DNA of 64,000 bases from Actinoplanes sp. KI2 (GTDB lineage: Bacteria > Actinomycetota > Actinomycetes > Mycobacteriales > Micromonosporaceae). The notes below the pieces were generated by a model. That model was not told the origin of the DNA. It was given only the letters and a program-made list of their open reading frames with translations, and made no database searches. The DNA is taken from NCBI RefSeq assembly GCF_025630775.1, contig NZ_JAOSZE010000027.1:93963-157962 (forward strand), given 5' to 3'. This document shows positions 16,634 to 24,935 of the stretch, in pieces. The position numbers and the translations under genes are program-made. Position 1 is the stretch's first letter. The number at the start of each line of letters is the position of its first letter.

Positions 16634-17239
16634 TCAGTCGGGTGGGGCCGGCATCGGGGTCGCGGCCAGCGCCCGGGCGACGGTGGCGAGGTTGGCGGCC
16701 ATCGCCCGGCCGGTCTTGGCGGCCCAGTCGTGGCCCCGCTGGTCGTCCAGATAGTTCGGGCCGGCGCCGGGGCCGAGGTGCCAGTACGTCCAGGCCTGGC
16801 CGGGAACGGTGAAGCCGATGTCGCCGAGCGCGCCGGCGATCTCGCTGATCACGTGGTGGGCGCCGTCCTCGTTGCCGGTGTTCACCACCCCGGCGACCTT
16901 GTCGTACGCGACGGGCCGGCCCTGCCGGTCGGTCTCGGAGATCATCGCGTCCATCCGCTCGATCACCCGCTGGGCGACCGAGGAGGGCCGGCCCACCCAG
17001 GTCGGCGTCGCGATGATCAGGATCTCGGCGGCCAGGATCTGCCGCCGGATGCCGGGCCAGGCGTCGCCGTCGCCCATGTCGCTCTCGACGCCGGGCTTGA
17101 TGTCGTGGTCGACGGCCCGGACCCAGTCCACGGTCACGCCGTCCTTCTCCAGCGCGTCCGCGACCACCTGGGCGAGGGCCTCGGTGTTGGACGGCTCGGG
17201 GGACGGCTTGAGGGTGCAGTTGACAATCACGGCTCGCAT
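16634..17239 (-). CDS. Flavodoxin-fold NAD(P)H-dependent oxidoreductase
   Basis: A 201-residue flavodoxin-fold protein. MRAVIVNCTLKPSPEPSNTE is the phosphate-binding loop strand of the NADPH-dependent FMN reductase family, IIATPTWVGRPSSVAQRVIE is the second FMN contact, and VNTGNEDGAHHVISEIAG the third. It likely reduces quinones or other acceptors using FMN. The ATG at 17239 places the first strand at the N-terminus. It is divergent from the MFS gene, with 142 bases between. Confidence 0.82.
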   Translation of the reverse strand: MRAVIVNCTLKPSPEPSNTEALAQVVADALEKDGVTVDWVRAVDHDIKPGVESDMGDGDAWPGIRRQILAAEILIIATPTWVGRPSSVAQRVIERMDAMISETDRQGRPVAYDKVAGVVNTGNEDGAHHVISEIAGALGDIGFTVPGQAWTYWHLGPGAGPNYLDDQRGHDWAAKTGRAMAANLATVARALAATPMPAPPD

Positions 17240-17381
17240 GGCAGCCCGGGTGCCCCGGATTCCTCCCCTCAATCGGTTGCGTTTCGGTAGTTCGTGTCCG
17301 GGTGGGCGAAGCGGTGGCGGTGCGCTTCCCGAACAGGCTGTCGCGCCGAGAGACGGCGCTTGGGCTTGTGGGGAGTTCTGC

Positions 17382-18599
17382 GTGCTGCTTGCGCCGCTTC
17401 GGGAGCGCAACTACCGGCTGTGGGCCGGCGCCGACCTGGTGTCGACCGCCGGCACCTGGATGCAGGTGCTGGGCCTGAACTGGGTCATCCTGGCGACCAC
17501 CGGCTCGGCCGCGACGATGGGCGCGGTCGTGATGCTCCAGTCGCTGCCGGTGTTGCTGCTGGGCAGCTGGGGCGGCGCGCTGGCCGACCGGCTGCCCGCC
17601 CGCCCGGCGCTCATCGGCTGCCAGGCGATCCGTGCGGCGCTGGCGTTCGCCCTGCTCGCGAACACGAGCCACGCGCTGATCGTGGCGGTCGCGCTGACCT
17701 CCGGGGTGATCAGCGCGTTCGAGGGTCCGATGCTCGGCCGTTTCGGCGCGGCGCTGGTGCCCCGGGGGGCGCTCGGCTCGGCGCTGGCCCTGGGGTCGGT
17801 GCTCAGCTCGGCCGGCCGGATCGGCGGCATGGCCCTGGGCGGCGTGCTGGTCGGCGTCACCGGCCCCGCCGTGCTCTTCCTCATCAACGGCATCTCCTAC
17901 CTCGGCGTGATCGCCGCCCTGGCCGCGATGCGCACCGGCGAGCTGCGCCTGCTGCCGCGGGCGGCGGCCGGCGAGGGCGGCGTCGTGGCCGGTCTGCGGT
18001 ACGTCCTGGGCCGGCCGGTCGTGCTCGTCGTGCTGGCGATGGCGTTCGTGCTCGGCTCACTGGGCCGCAACTACCAGGTCAGCATGGCCGCGATGGCGTC
18101 CGGGCCGCTGCACGGCGGGTCCGGCACGTACGGGCTGCTGTCCACGGTCTTCGCGGTCGGCGCGGTGGCCGGCGGGCTGCTGCTGGCCGGCAGCGGCCGG
18201 TCGACGCTGCCCGTGCTGGTCGTGACCGGGGTGGCGATCAGTGTCCTGCAGTTCTGCGCCGGGTTCGCCCCCTCCGTTCTGGGCTTCGCCGCGCTGCTGC
18301 TGCCGATCGCGGCCGGTGCGGTCGTCTTCGACACGGTCGTCGCCACGCGGGTTCAGCTCGACACCCGCGAGGACATGCGCGGCCGCGTGCTGGCGACGAT
18401 GGGCATCGTGTCGTCACTGTCCGGCATCGTGGGCGCGCCCGCGGTGGGGTGGCTCGCGGACACGCTCGGCGCCCGCGGCGGCCTCGTCGTGTGCGGGGCG
18501 GTCACGACGGCCGCGGCGATCTGCGGCGCGGTGGGCCTCGCCCGGACCACCGGTGTGCCCCTGCCGGGCTTGCGGCGGCCCGCCGAGCAGCCCGCCTGA
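17382..18599 (+). CDS. MFS transporter, EntS/DHA3-like exporter
   Basis: A 405-residue, about 12-helix transporter beginning LLAPLRERNYRLWAGADLVS, followed by STAGTWMQVLGLNWVILATT, the N-terminal hallmark of the EntS/macrolide-efflux branch of the MFS. The A-loop is present (GGALADRLPARPALI), as is the domain-symmetry motif DTREDMRGRVLATMGIV. GTG at 17382 follows GGGGAG with good spacing; longer in-frame extensions cover the divergent gene and were rejected. Probably exports a small lipophilic molecule; no biosynthetic partner is adjacent. Confidence 0.82.
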   Translation: MLLAPLRERNYRLWAGADLVSTAGTWMQVLGLNWVILATTGSAATMGAVVMLQSLPVLLLGSWGGALADRLPARPALIGCQAIRAALAFALLANTSHALIVAVALTSGVISAFEGPMLGRFGAALVPRGALGSALALGSVLSSAGRIGGMALGGVLVGVTGPAVLFLINGISYLGVIAALAAMRTGELRLLPRAAAGEGGVVAGLRYVLGRPVVLVVLAMAFVLGSLGRNYQVSMAAMASGPLHGGSGTYGLLSTVFAVGAVAGGLLLAGSGRSTLPVLVVTGVAISVLQFCAGFAPSVLGFAALLLPIAAGAVVFDTVVATRVQLDTREDMRGRVLATMGIVSSLSGIVGAPAVGWLADTLGARGGLVVCGAVTTAAAICGAVGLARTTGVPLPGLRRPAEQPA

Positions 18600-18750
18600 G
18601 CCATTTGCGAGGCGCGATCGTGTAGCTGAACTGCTTGATCCGCGGCTCACCGAATTCCAGCGTCGCCACTGACCAGCATGTACGAGCTGTGCGTGCGGCT
18701 CGTGCGCGGCCTTGTATCGGGCGTTCCTGGGCGGGTGACAACCCGTCTCT

Positions 18751-18763
18751 TGACTAGTAGTCA
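18751..18763. promoter_or_regulatory. 13-bp perfect palindrome, TetR-type operator candidate
   Basis: TGACTAGTAGTCA is a perfect palindrome around a central G and lies 53 bases upstream of the 21-codon frame at 18816. Actinobacterial TetR-family repressors often bind such TGACTA/TAGTCA half-sites. No TetR gene is present nearby, so the regulator is unknown. The rest of 18600-18815 holds no recognisable gene. Confidence 0.4.
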
Positions 18764-18815
18764 TGCCGTACGGGAAGCTGTCTTCGCGTCGGAGGTAGGC
18801 GCGGAAGGAGGAACC

Positions 18816-18881
18816 ATGACCAGCAGTGTTTCCTCCGGTGTCGCGCCTCCGCGGCCGACGCATTGCGAAGGAGAGGCATGA
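18816..18881 (+). CDS. 21-residue upstream peptide coupled to the next gene
   Basis: An ATG preceded by the strong ribosome binding site GGAAGGAGGAA opens a frame of 21 codons, MTSSVSSGVAPPRPTHCEGE plus one more residue. It ends in TGA within the ATGA that starts the next gene. The strong initiation site and exact coupling suggest it is translated, either as a leader or as the truncated start of a once longer gene. It has no recognisable homology. Confidence 0.45.
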   Translation: MTSSVSSGVAPPRPTHCEGEA

Positions 18882-19117
18882 CCGACGTTCTCAGGCAGAC
18901 GGAGACGGGCCGCGAAATCGCCCGCGAAAACCGACAGCAAGGCCTGGAGCAGGGCCTGGAGCAGGGTCGTGTCGACGGAATGCGGGCGCTCCTACGGGCG
19001 ACCTACGGCGACCTTACCGACCTGGACGACCTCGCCCGGCGACTGGCCGGTCGCGACCACGACGGAAACATCGCACGGATCGTCGCCGGTGCCACCTTGG
19101 CGGAGTTGCGTTCCTGA
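18878..19117 (+). CDS. Small protein with QGLEQG repeat, probable C-terminal remnant of an Rpn/PD-(D/E)XK-type protein
   Basis: A 79-residue protein, MTDVLRQTETGREIARENRQ followed by QGLEQGLEQGRVDGMRALLR and a helical end. Tandem Glu-Gln-Gly repeats followed by a short leucine-rich helical region are typical of the C-terminal tails of Rpn-type (recombination-promoting nuclease/putative transposase) and DUF4351-like proteins. The catalytic nuclease domain is missing, so it is probably a truncated relic or a stand-alone tail domain. It has its own ribosome binding site (GAAGGAGAGGC) and overlaps the upstream peptide by four bases. Confidence 0.55.
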   Translation: MTDVLRQTETGREIARENRQQGLEQGLEQGRVDGMRALLRATYGDLTDLDDLARRLAGRDHDGNIARIVAGATLAELRS

Positions 19118-19167
19118 GCTGTGCGTCTGGGCTGGGTGAGATGCTCACGGCCCGCGTTGATCGGCGG

Positions 19168-20574
19168 CTACCAGCCGGTGGGCGGCGCGGACAGGTGGAC
19201 GACCTTCGTCGCCGTCATCTCGTCGAGCAGTTCCGGGCCGTACCCGAACCCCTGCCCGCTGCCGCGACGCGGATGCGCGGCGCCACCCGGCGCCCCGCCG
19301 AAGACCGCGTTGACCTTGACCGTGCCGACCGGCAGCGAGCGCCAGGCCCGCTGTGCGTGGCTCATCGACCGGGTCAGCACCGTCGCGGCCAGCCCGTAGG
19401 GCGAGTCCGCGGCCCGGCCCAGCGCCTCCTCGAAGGAGTCGACCTCGGCCACCGGTGCGACCGGCCCGAAGGTCTCCTTCCGCATGACCGCCATGTCGTC
19501 GGTGCACTCGGCCAGCACGGTCGGCGGATACCAGGCTCCCGGTCCGGCCGGCGCCGATCCGCCGCGCAGCACAGTCGCGCCCGCCTTGACCGCCAGCTGG
19601 ACCTGTTCGTCGACGGTGTCCCGCAGCCGCCGGTCGACCAGCGGCCCGATCCGGGACCGCCACCGGGCGGCCTCGTCGGCCAGCGCCTCGAGGAACGGCT
19701 CCGCCAGCGCCCGGTGTGCATAGATCCGCTCGACCGACACGCAGATCTGCCCCGCGTTGGCGAACGCACCGAGCGCGGCCTGCGTGGCGGCCCACCGCGG
19801 GTCCACCCCGGCGTCGATGATCAGGGGATCGCTGCCGCCGTTCTCCAGCAGCGCCTTCGCGCCGGTACGGGCGCACGCCGCGGCGATGGCGCGGCCGGTC
19901 GTGGTGGCTCCCACGTGCGCGACGACGTCGACCGTCGAGGCGGCCAGCGCGGCGCCGACCGGGCCGTCGCCGTTGACCAGGTTGAGCACGCCGTCGGGAA
20001 GGTGCGGGGCGAGCAGCTGGACCAGCCGCCATCCGGTGGCCGGGGTGCGCTCGCTGGGCTTGTGCACGACCGTGTTGCCGGTGACCAGCGCCGCGCCGAG
20101 CAGGCCGCAGGCGACCGCGACGGGGTCGTTCCAGGGCGTGATCACCGCGACGACGCCGCGCGGCTCGACGGCCATCAGGTCGGTCGCGGCAGCGTCGCCG
20201 GCCAGCGCCCGGCCGCGGTGGACCGGGCCGAGCTCGGCGTACTGCCGCAGCGTGCCGACCCCCGCCGCGATCGAGTCGCGTGCCTCGCCGGCCGGCTTGC
20301 CCATCTCGGCCGACATGATCTCGGCCAGCTCGCCGGCGCCGGCCTCGACCGCGGCGGCGGCAGCGTGCAGCGTCGCGCCCCGTTCCGCGGCCGCGGTCGC
20401 CGCCCAGCCGGGAGCGGCGGCACGCGCGGCGCGGACCGCCAGCGCGACGTCCTCGGGGGAGGAGCAGGGGAGGCGGGTGACCGGCGAGTCGTCCCGCGGA
20501 TTCACGACGATCAGGTCCCGGCCGGCGCCGCCGGAGCTCCACGTGCCGGCGACGAGCTGTGCGGTCTCGAGCAT
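19168..20574 (-). CDS. NAD(P)-dependent aldehyde dehydrogenase
   Basis: A 468-residue ALDH-superfamily enzyme. The cofactor-binding segment ITPWNDPVAVACGLLGAALV is followed by NTVVHKPSERTP; the catalytic Cys lies in FANAGQICVSVERIYAHRAL and the general base Glu in KALLENGGSDPLII. Most relatives have ELGG where this one has ENGG. KETFGPVAPVAEVDSFEEAL and the end GTVKVNAVFGGAPGGA are also typical. The start at MLETAQ is chosen over an upstream ATG because the added residues look non-coding. It is divergent from the heptose operon; no functional tie is evident. Confidence 0.87.
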   Translation of the reverse strand: MLETAQLVAGTWSSGGAGRDLIVVNPRDDSPVTRLPCSSPEDVALAVRAARAAAPGWAATAAAERGATLHAAAAAVEAGAGELAEIMSAEMGKPAGEARDSIAAGVGTLRQYAELGPVHRGRALAGDAAATDLMAVEPRGVVAVITPWNDPVAVACGLLGAALVTGNTVVHKPSERTPATGWRLVQLLAPHLPDGVLNLVNGDGPVGAALAASTVDVVAHVGATTTGRAIAAACARTGAKALLENGGSDPLIIDAGVDPRWAATQAALGAFANAGQICVSVERIYAHRALAEPFLEALADEAARWRSRIGPLVDRRLRDTVDEQVQLAVKAGATVLRGGSAPAGPGAWYPPTVLAECTDDMAVMRKETFGPVAPVAEVDSFEEALGRAADSPYGLAATVLTRSMSHAQRAWRSLPVGTVKVNAVFGGAPGGAAHPRRGSGQGFGYGPELLDEMTATKVVHLSAPPTGW

Positions 20575-20647
20575 GGCGGGCGCTTGCCCCGCAGCATGCA
20601 ATGTAAACATCTGTGCAGCTCAGTAAAGTGCCGAAGAATTCCGGGAG

Positions 20648-20682
20648 AAGTCGATGATCGAGCGGATAAGTCGGTGATCGAG
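20648..20682 (+). promoter_or_regulatory. Two 15-bp direct repeats at 20-bp spacing upstream of the heptose operon
   Basis: AAGTCGATGATCGAG (20648-20662) is repeated as AAGTCGGTGATCGAG (20668-20682), with one mismatch and a period of 20 bp, close to two helical turns. It ends 16 bases before the first codon of the carbamoyltransferase, in the region divergent from the aldehyde dehydrogenase. It could bind a regulator in tandem. GAGGGG follows the second copy but sits rather far from the ATG to be an ideal ribosome binding site. Confidence 0.45.
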
Positions 20683-20698
20683 GGGTACCCGCCGCGCC

Positions 20699-22327
20699 AT
20701 GCGTGTTCTGGGAATCAATGCGATCTTCCACGACCCGGCCGCGGCACTGGTCGTGGACGGCCGCGTGGTGGCGGCCGCGGAGGAGGAGCGGTTCAGCCGG
20801 CGCAAGCACGGCAAGCGGCCGGTGCCGTTCGCGGCGTGGGAACTGCCTGAGCTTTCGGCCGCGTGGTGCCTGCGCGCGGGTGACCTGTCGCCCGGTGATG
20901 TCGATGCGGTTGCATACTCCTTCGATCCCGGCCTCTGCCGGGATCTCACCGAGCTGGGCGTGACCGATCCGTCGGACCATCTGCGGGTCGACTATGCCCG
21001 CCGGGCGCCGCAGTTCCTCGCCAACGCGCTGCCGGGTCTGGATCCGGACCGGGTGCGGTTCGTGCCGCATCACGTCGCGCATGCCGCGTCGGCCGGGCTG
21101 TCGGTGCCCGAGGACAACGCGGTGCTGGTGCTGGACGGGCGTGGCGAGGTGGCCAGTCATCTGGCCGGGGTCTACCGCGCCGGCGACCTGAGCACGCTGC
21201 GCACGCAGGAGCTGCCGCACTCGCTCGGCCTGCTCTACGAGGACCTGACCCGGCATCTGGGGTTCCAGCACTCGAGCGACGAGTACAAGGTGATGGCGCT
21301 CGCGTCGTACGGCAGCCCGCGGTTCCTGGATCTTTTCCGAGACCTGGTGTACGCGACCGGGGACGGCGGTTTCCGGGTCGAGCGCATCGACTGGCACGCG
21401 CTCACCAAGGCGCGCCCGGCCGACGGCGAACTCACCGAGGCGCACGCCGACCTGGCCGCGAGCGTGCAGACGCGGCTCGAAGAGGTGCTGCTCGACCTGG
21501 TCCGGTGGACGTTCGACGCGGCCGGCGGCCCGAAGACGCTCACCATGGCCGGTGGCACCGCGCTGAACTGCGTGGCCAACGCCCGGATCGCCGCGGAGGG
21601 CCCGTTCGAGCGGGTCTGGGTGCAGCCCGCGGCCGGTGATTCCGGGACCGCGCTCGGCGCCGCGCTCGCCTTCGGCCGTACGCCGAGCGTGTTCACCACC
21701 GCGGCGCTCGGTCGCGGGTGGAGCGACGACGAGCTCGAGGCCGAGTTGCGCCGGGCCGCCCTGCCGTACGAGCGGCCGGCGTCGATCGCCGCCGAGGCCG
21801 CGAAGGTGCTGGCCGGCAACGGGATCGTCGCCTGGTATCAGGGGCGGTCCGAGTACGGGCCGCGCGCGCTCGGGCACCGCTCGCTGCTCGCCCACCCCGG
21901 CGACGCGGACACCCAGCGGCGGATGAACGACGTGAAGGGCCGCGAGCAGTTCCGGCCCATCGCGCCGATGGTGCGGGCCGAACGGTTCGGCGAGATCTTC
22001 GACGGGGTCTGCCCGAGCCCGTACATGCTGTTCGTGCACCGGGTACGTCCCGAGTGGCGCGATCGGATACCCGCGGTGACCCATGTGGACGGCACCGCCC
22101 GGGTGCAGACCGTGCATCCGGACACCGAGCCGCTGGTCGCCGCGATGCTGGCCGAGTTCGACCGGCTCACCGGCCTGCCCGTCGTCGTCAACACCTCGCT
22201 GAACACGGCCGGGCGGCCGATGGTCGACACTCCGCGCGAGGCGATGGAGCTGTTCGGTTCGGCCCCGGTCGACCTGCTCGCGATGGGGCCGTTCGCCGTG
22301 CACCGCAGGCAGGCGTTCGGCGCATGA
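20699..22327 (+). CDS. O-carbamoyltransferase, NodU/CmcH/TobZ family
   Basis: A 542-residue carbamoyltransferase, the usual length for the family. The N-terminal Kae1-like domain begins MRVLGINAIFHDPAAALVVD and carries EEERFSRRKHGKRP and the metal-binding HHVAH (His124, His125, His128). GGTALNCVANARIA and the C-terminal YrdC-like domain (about 370-542: GRSEYGPRALGHRSLLAHP, EQFRPIAPMVRAE) are complete. These enzymes transfer carbamoyl from carbamoyl phosphate, via carbamoyl-AMP, to a hydroxyl of a sugar or antibiotic. As first gene of a heptose operon, the probable acceptor is a heptosyl or another sugar residue of the product; this is inference. It overlaps the GT2 gene by ATGA. Confidence 0.9.
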   Translation: MRVLGINAIFHDPAAALVVDGRVVAAAEEERFSRRKHGKRPVPFAAWELPELSAAWCLRAGDLSPGDVDAVAYSFDPGLCRDLTELGVTDPSDHLRVDYARRAPQFLANALPGLDPDRVRFVPHHVAHAASAGLSVPEDNAVLVLDGRGEVASHLAGVYRAGDLSTLRTQELPHSLGLLYEDLTRHLGFQHSSDEYKVMALASYGSPRFLDLFRDLVYATGDGGFRVERIDWHALTKARPADGELTEAHADLAASVQTRLEEVLLDLVRWTFDAAGGPKTLTMAGGTALNCVANARIAAEGPFERVWVQPAAGDSGTALGAALAFGRTPSVFTTAALGRGWSDDELEAELRRAALPYERPASIAAEAAKVLAGNGIVAWYQGRSEYGPRALGHRSLLAHPGDADTQRRMNDVKGREQFRPIAPMVRAERFGEIFDGVCPSPYMLFVHRVRPEWRDRIPAVTHVDGTARVQTVHPDTEPLVAAMLAEFDRLTGLPVVVNTSLNTAGRPMVDTPREAMELFGSAPVDLLAMGPFAVHRRQAFGA

Positions 22328-23370
22328 GCTGCACGGTGGTGGTTCCCACGCTCGGCCGCCCCAGCCTCGGCCGGCTGCTGGCCGCGCTGGCCGGCCCGGC
22401 GGAGGTGCTGGTGGTGGACGATCGGCGCGACCGCTCGCAGCCGCTGCCCGTTCCCGCAGGGGTGACCGTGGTGCCCGGTCCGGCTCGGGGCCCGGCCGCC
22501 GCGCGCAACGTGGGCTGGCGGGCCGCGGCCACCGAGTGGGTCGCGTTCCTCGACGACGACGTGCTGCCCGATCCGGGCTGGCTCGACCGGCTGGCCGAAG
22601 ACCTGGCTGCCGCGCCCGCGCAGGTCGGTGGCGTGCAGGGCGAGCTGCGGGTGCCGCTGCCGGCCGGCCGCCGGCCCACCGACTGGGAGCGGGTCACCGC
22701 CGGTCTCGCGACCGGCAAGTGGATCACCGCGGACATGGCCTACCGCCGCGGCGCGCTGGCGCGCGCCGGCGGCTTCGACGAGCGTCTGCCGCGAGCCTTC
22801 CGGGAGGACGCCGAGCTGGCATTTCGCGTACGCCGAGCCGGCTGGGCCCTGACCCGGGGCGCGCGGCGGGTCACCCATCCGGTGCGGCCCGAGGGTCCGT
22901 GGGTCAGCCTGCGCACGCAGCGCGGCAACGCCGACGACGCGCTGCTGCGCCGCCTTTACGGTCCTCAGTGGAGATCCGAGCTGGGGGTGCCGCCCGGCCG
23001 CCGTCGCCGGCACGCCGCGATCGTCGCGGCCGGCTCCTCCGCGCTGGCGTGCGGCCTCGCGGCCGTCGTCTCGGGCCGCCGCGACCGGCGTCGCCGCAGC
23101 TGGGGTCGCCGAGACCGGGGTCGCCGCGACTGGGCCGGCGCGGCCGTGCTCGCGGCGGCGGCCTGGGCGGCCGGCACCGCCGAGTTCGCCGCCGCCCGCA
23201 TCCGGCCCGGCCCGCGCGACCCCCGCGAGGTGGCCGCCATGCTCGCCACGAGCGTGGCGATCCCGCCCGTCGCGGTCGCCCACTGGCTGCGCGGCTGGTG
23301 GCGCTGGCGCGGCGCCCGGCCCCTCCCGATCGAAGGTCCGGCTCGGGAACCCGTGGAGTCGCGCAGATGA
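22324..23370 (+). CDS. Family 2 glycosyltransferase with C-terminal membrane segments
   Basis: A 348-residue GT-A protein. It begins MSCTVVVPTLGRPSLGRLLA, with the nucleotide-sugar Asp in VLVVDDRRDR, the DDD metal motif in EWVAFLDDDVLPDPGW and the acceptor-side FREDAELAFRVRRAGW. After about residue 225 come three hydrophobic stretches (IVAAGSSALACGLAAVV; AAVLAAAAWAAGTAEFAAA; AMLATSVAIPPVAVAHWL), suggesting membrane anchoring. Between the first two is an Arg-rich linker (RRDRRRRSWGRRDRGRRDW) encoded by short GGGTCGCCG-like repeats near 23080-23140. Starts and ends in ATGA overlaps with its neighbours. Confidence 0.86.
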   Translation: MSCTVVVPTLGRPSLGRLLAALAGPAEVLVVDDRRDRSQPLPVPAGVTVVPGPARGPAAARNVGWRAAATEWVAFLDDDVLPDPGWLDRLAEDLAAAPAQVGGVQGELRVPLPAGRRPTDWERVTAGLATGKWITADMAYRRGALARAGGFDERLPRAFREDAELAFRVRRAGWALTRGARRVTHPVRPEGPWVSLRTQRGNADDALLRRLYGPQWRSELGVPPGRRRRHAAIVAAGSSALACGLAAVVSGRRDRRRRSWGRRDRGRRDWAGAAVLAAAAWAAGTAEFAAARIRPGPRDPREVAAMLATSVAIPPVAVAHWLRGWWRWRGARPLPIEGPAREPVESRR

Positions 23371-24935
23371 GCCGCCTTTTCGATGCCGTCCTCTTCGACC
23401 GGGACGGCACGCTGATCGTCGATGTTCCGTACAACGGCGACCCGGCCGAGGTCGTCCCCATGCCCGGCGCCCGCGAGGCTCTGGACCGGCTGCGGGCCGC
23501 CGGCCTGCGCCTCGGCGTCGTCACCAACCAGTCCGGACTGGCTCGCGGCCACTTCACCCGGGAGCAGCTCGGCGCGGTCAACCGCCGGGTGACCGAGCTG
23601 CTCGGCCCGTTCGACACCTGGCAGGTCTGCCCGCACGACGACAGCGCCGCCTGCGCATGCCGCAAACCCGCGCCCGGCCTGATCGCGGCGGCCGCCGCGG
23701 CCCTGGGCACGACCCCGGGACGCTGCGTGGTGGTCGGCGACATCGGCCGGGACATGACGGCCGCGGCGGCGGCGGGCGCGGCCGGCATTCTCGTCCCGAC
23801 GCCGGTGACCCGGGCGGTGGAGGTGGCCGCCGCGCCGGCGGTCGCCGACGGCATCGCCGCCGCGGCCGACACCATCCTGCGGAGGGAGGAGCACGTCACA
23901 CCGGCGACCCGGGCCGGACGGGCCGGGACCGTGCTGGTGGTGCGCTCCGACTCGGCCGGCGACGTGCTGGTGACCGGGCCGGCGATCCGGGCGGTCGCGG
24001 CCGGGGCCGACCGGGTGGTCCTGCTGTGCGGCCCACGCGGCCGGGCGGCGGCCGAGCTGCTGCCGGGCGTCGACGAGATCATCGAGTGGCGGCTGCCGTG
24101 GATCGACCCCGATCCCGGCCCGATCGACCCGGCGGACACCGCGGGACTCGCCGCCCGGCTGCGGGCCACCGGCGCCCGGGAGGCGGTCGTCTTCACGTCG
24201 TTCCACCAGTCGGCGCTGCCGCTCGCCCTGCTGCTGCGGCTGGCCGGATTCACCCGGATCACGGCGATCAGCGAGGACTACCCCGGCTCGCTGCTGGACG
24301 TCCGTCATCGCGTACCGGACGACGTGCCGGAACCGGAACGGGCCCGCAGCGTGGCCGCGGCCGCGGGGTTCGGCCTGCCGGCGGCGGACGACGGCCGCCT
24401 GCGGGTCGCCGTCGGGCGCGAGCGGCCCGGCGGCTACGTGGTCGTCCATCCCGGCACCGCCGCCCCCGCCCGCGCCTGCCCACCCGAGACCCTGCGGCGC
24501 ATCGTCGGCGCGCTCGCCCAGGCCGGCCACGACGTCCTGGTGACCGCGGGCCCCGGCGAGGAAATGCCGGCCGCGCAGGTGGCCGGACACGCGGCGAGCT
24601 GGACGGCGCCCGGTTCGCTGCGTGACCTGGCCGGGCTGCTGGCCGGTGCCTCCTGCCTGATCGCCGGCAACACCGGCCCGGCGCACCTGGCCGCCGCGGT
24701 AGGAACCCCGGTAGTCAGCCTCTACGCGCCGACCGTCCCGTTCGGACGCTGGGGCCCCTATCGGGTACCGGCCGTGCGGCTGGGCGTGCCCGACGCCGCC
24801 TGCCGGGACACCAGGGCCACCGAGTGCCCGGTCCCGGGCCATCCCTGTCTGTCCGGCATCGACCCGGCCGAGGTGCTGCACGCCGTACGCGTGCTGGGAG
24901 CCCGGCCGAACGCCCAGCGTGAGGTTGCCGCATGA
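23367..24935 (+). CDS. Fusion of HAD-IIIA (GmhB-like heptose bisphosphate phosphatase) and GT9 heptosyltransferase
   Basis: A 522-residue two-domain protein. Residues 1-170 are HAD: FDRDGTL with Asp11/Asp13, VVTNQSGLARG, the zinc site Cys88-x-His90 with Cys96-x-Cys98 followed by RKPAPG, and VVGDIGRDMTAA. This is the GmhB pattern, which removes the 7-phosphate from heptose 1,7-bisphosphate (or a histidinol-phosphatase-like relative). From about 190 to the end is GT9: LVVRSDSAGDVLVTGPAIRA, YVVVHPGTAAPARACPPETL, and IAGNTGPAHLAAAVGTPVVS (ADP-heptose site). The linker DNA at 23881-23891 still reads GGAGGGAGGAG. Fusion of phosphatase and transferase is unusual. ATGA overlaps on both sides. Confidence 0.88.
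   Translation: MSRLFDAVLFDRDGTLIVDVPYNGDPAEVVPMPGAREALDRLRAAGLRLGVVTNQSGLARGHFTREQLGAVNRRVTELLGPFDTWQVCPHDDSAACACRKPAPGLIAAAAAALGTTPGRCVVVGDIGRDMTAAAAAGAAGILVPTPVTRAVEVAAAPAVADGIAAAADTILRREEHVTPATRAGRAGTVLVVRSDSAGDVLVTGPAIRAVAAGADRVVLLCGPRGRAAAELLPGVDEIIEWRLPWIDPDPGPIDPADTAGLAARLRATGAREAVVFTSFHQSALPLALLLRLAGFTRITAISEDYPGSLLDVRHRVPDDVPEPERARSVAAAAGFGLPAADDGRLRVAVGRERPGGYVVVHPGTAAPARACPPETLRRIVGALAQAGHDVLVTAGPGEEMPAAQVAGHAASWTAPGSLRDLAGLLAGASCLIAGNTGPAHLAAAVGTPVVSLYAPTVPFGRWGPYRVPAVRLGVPDAACRDTRATECPVPGHPCLSGIDPAEVLHAVRVLGARPNAQREVAA

Noticed and set aside
18600..18750. Minus-strand fragment resembling VATLEFGEPRIKQFSYTI
   Set aside because: No start, no ribosome binding site and no domain match; it could be debris from a former gene, but evidence is insufficient.
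19145..22303. Open minus-strand frame of about 1050 codons opposite the carbamoyltransferase and in another frame of the aldehyde dehydrogenase
   Set aside because: It lacks any domain and lies over two genes with complete catalytic motifs in other frames; an antisense artefact of high GC content.
23080..23140. GGGTCGCCG-like short repeats as a CRISPR or mobile element
   Set aside because: They lie within the coding frame of the GT2 gene, encode an Arg-rich linker and have no spacers.
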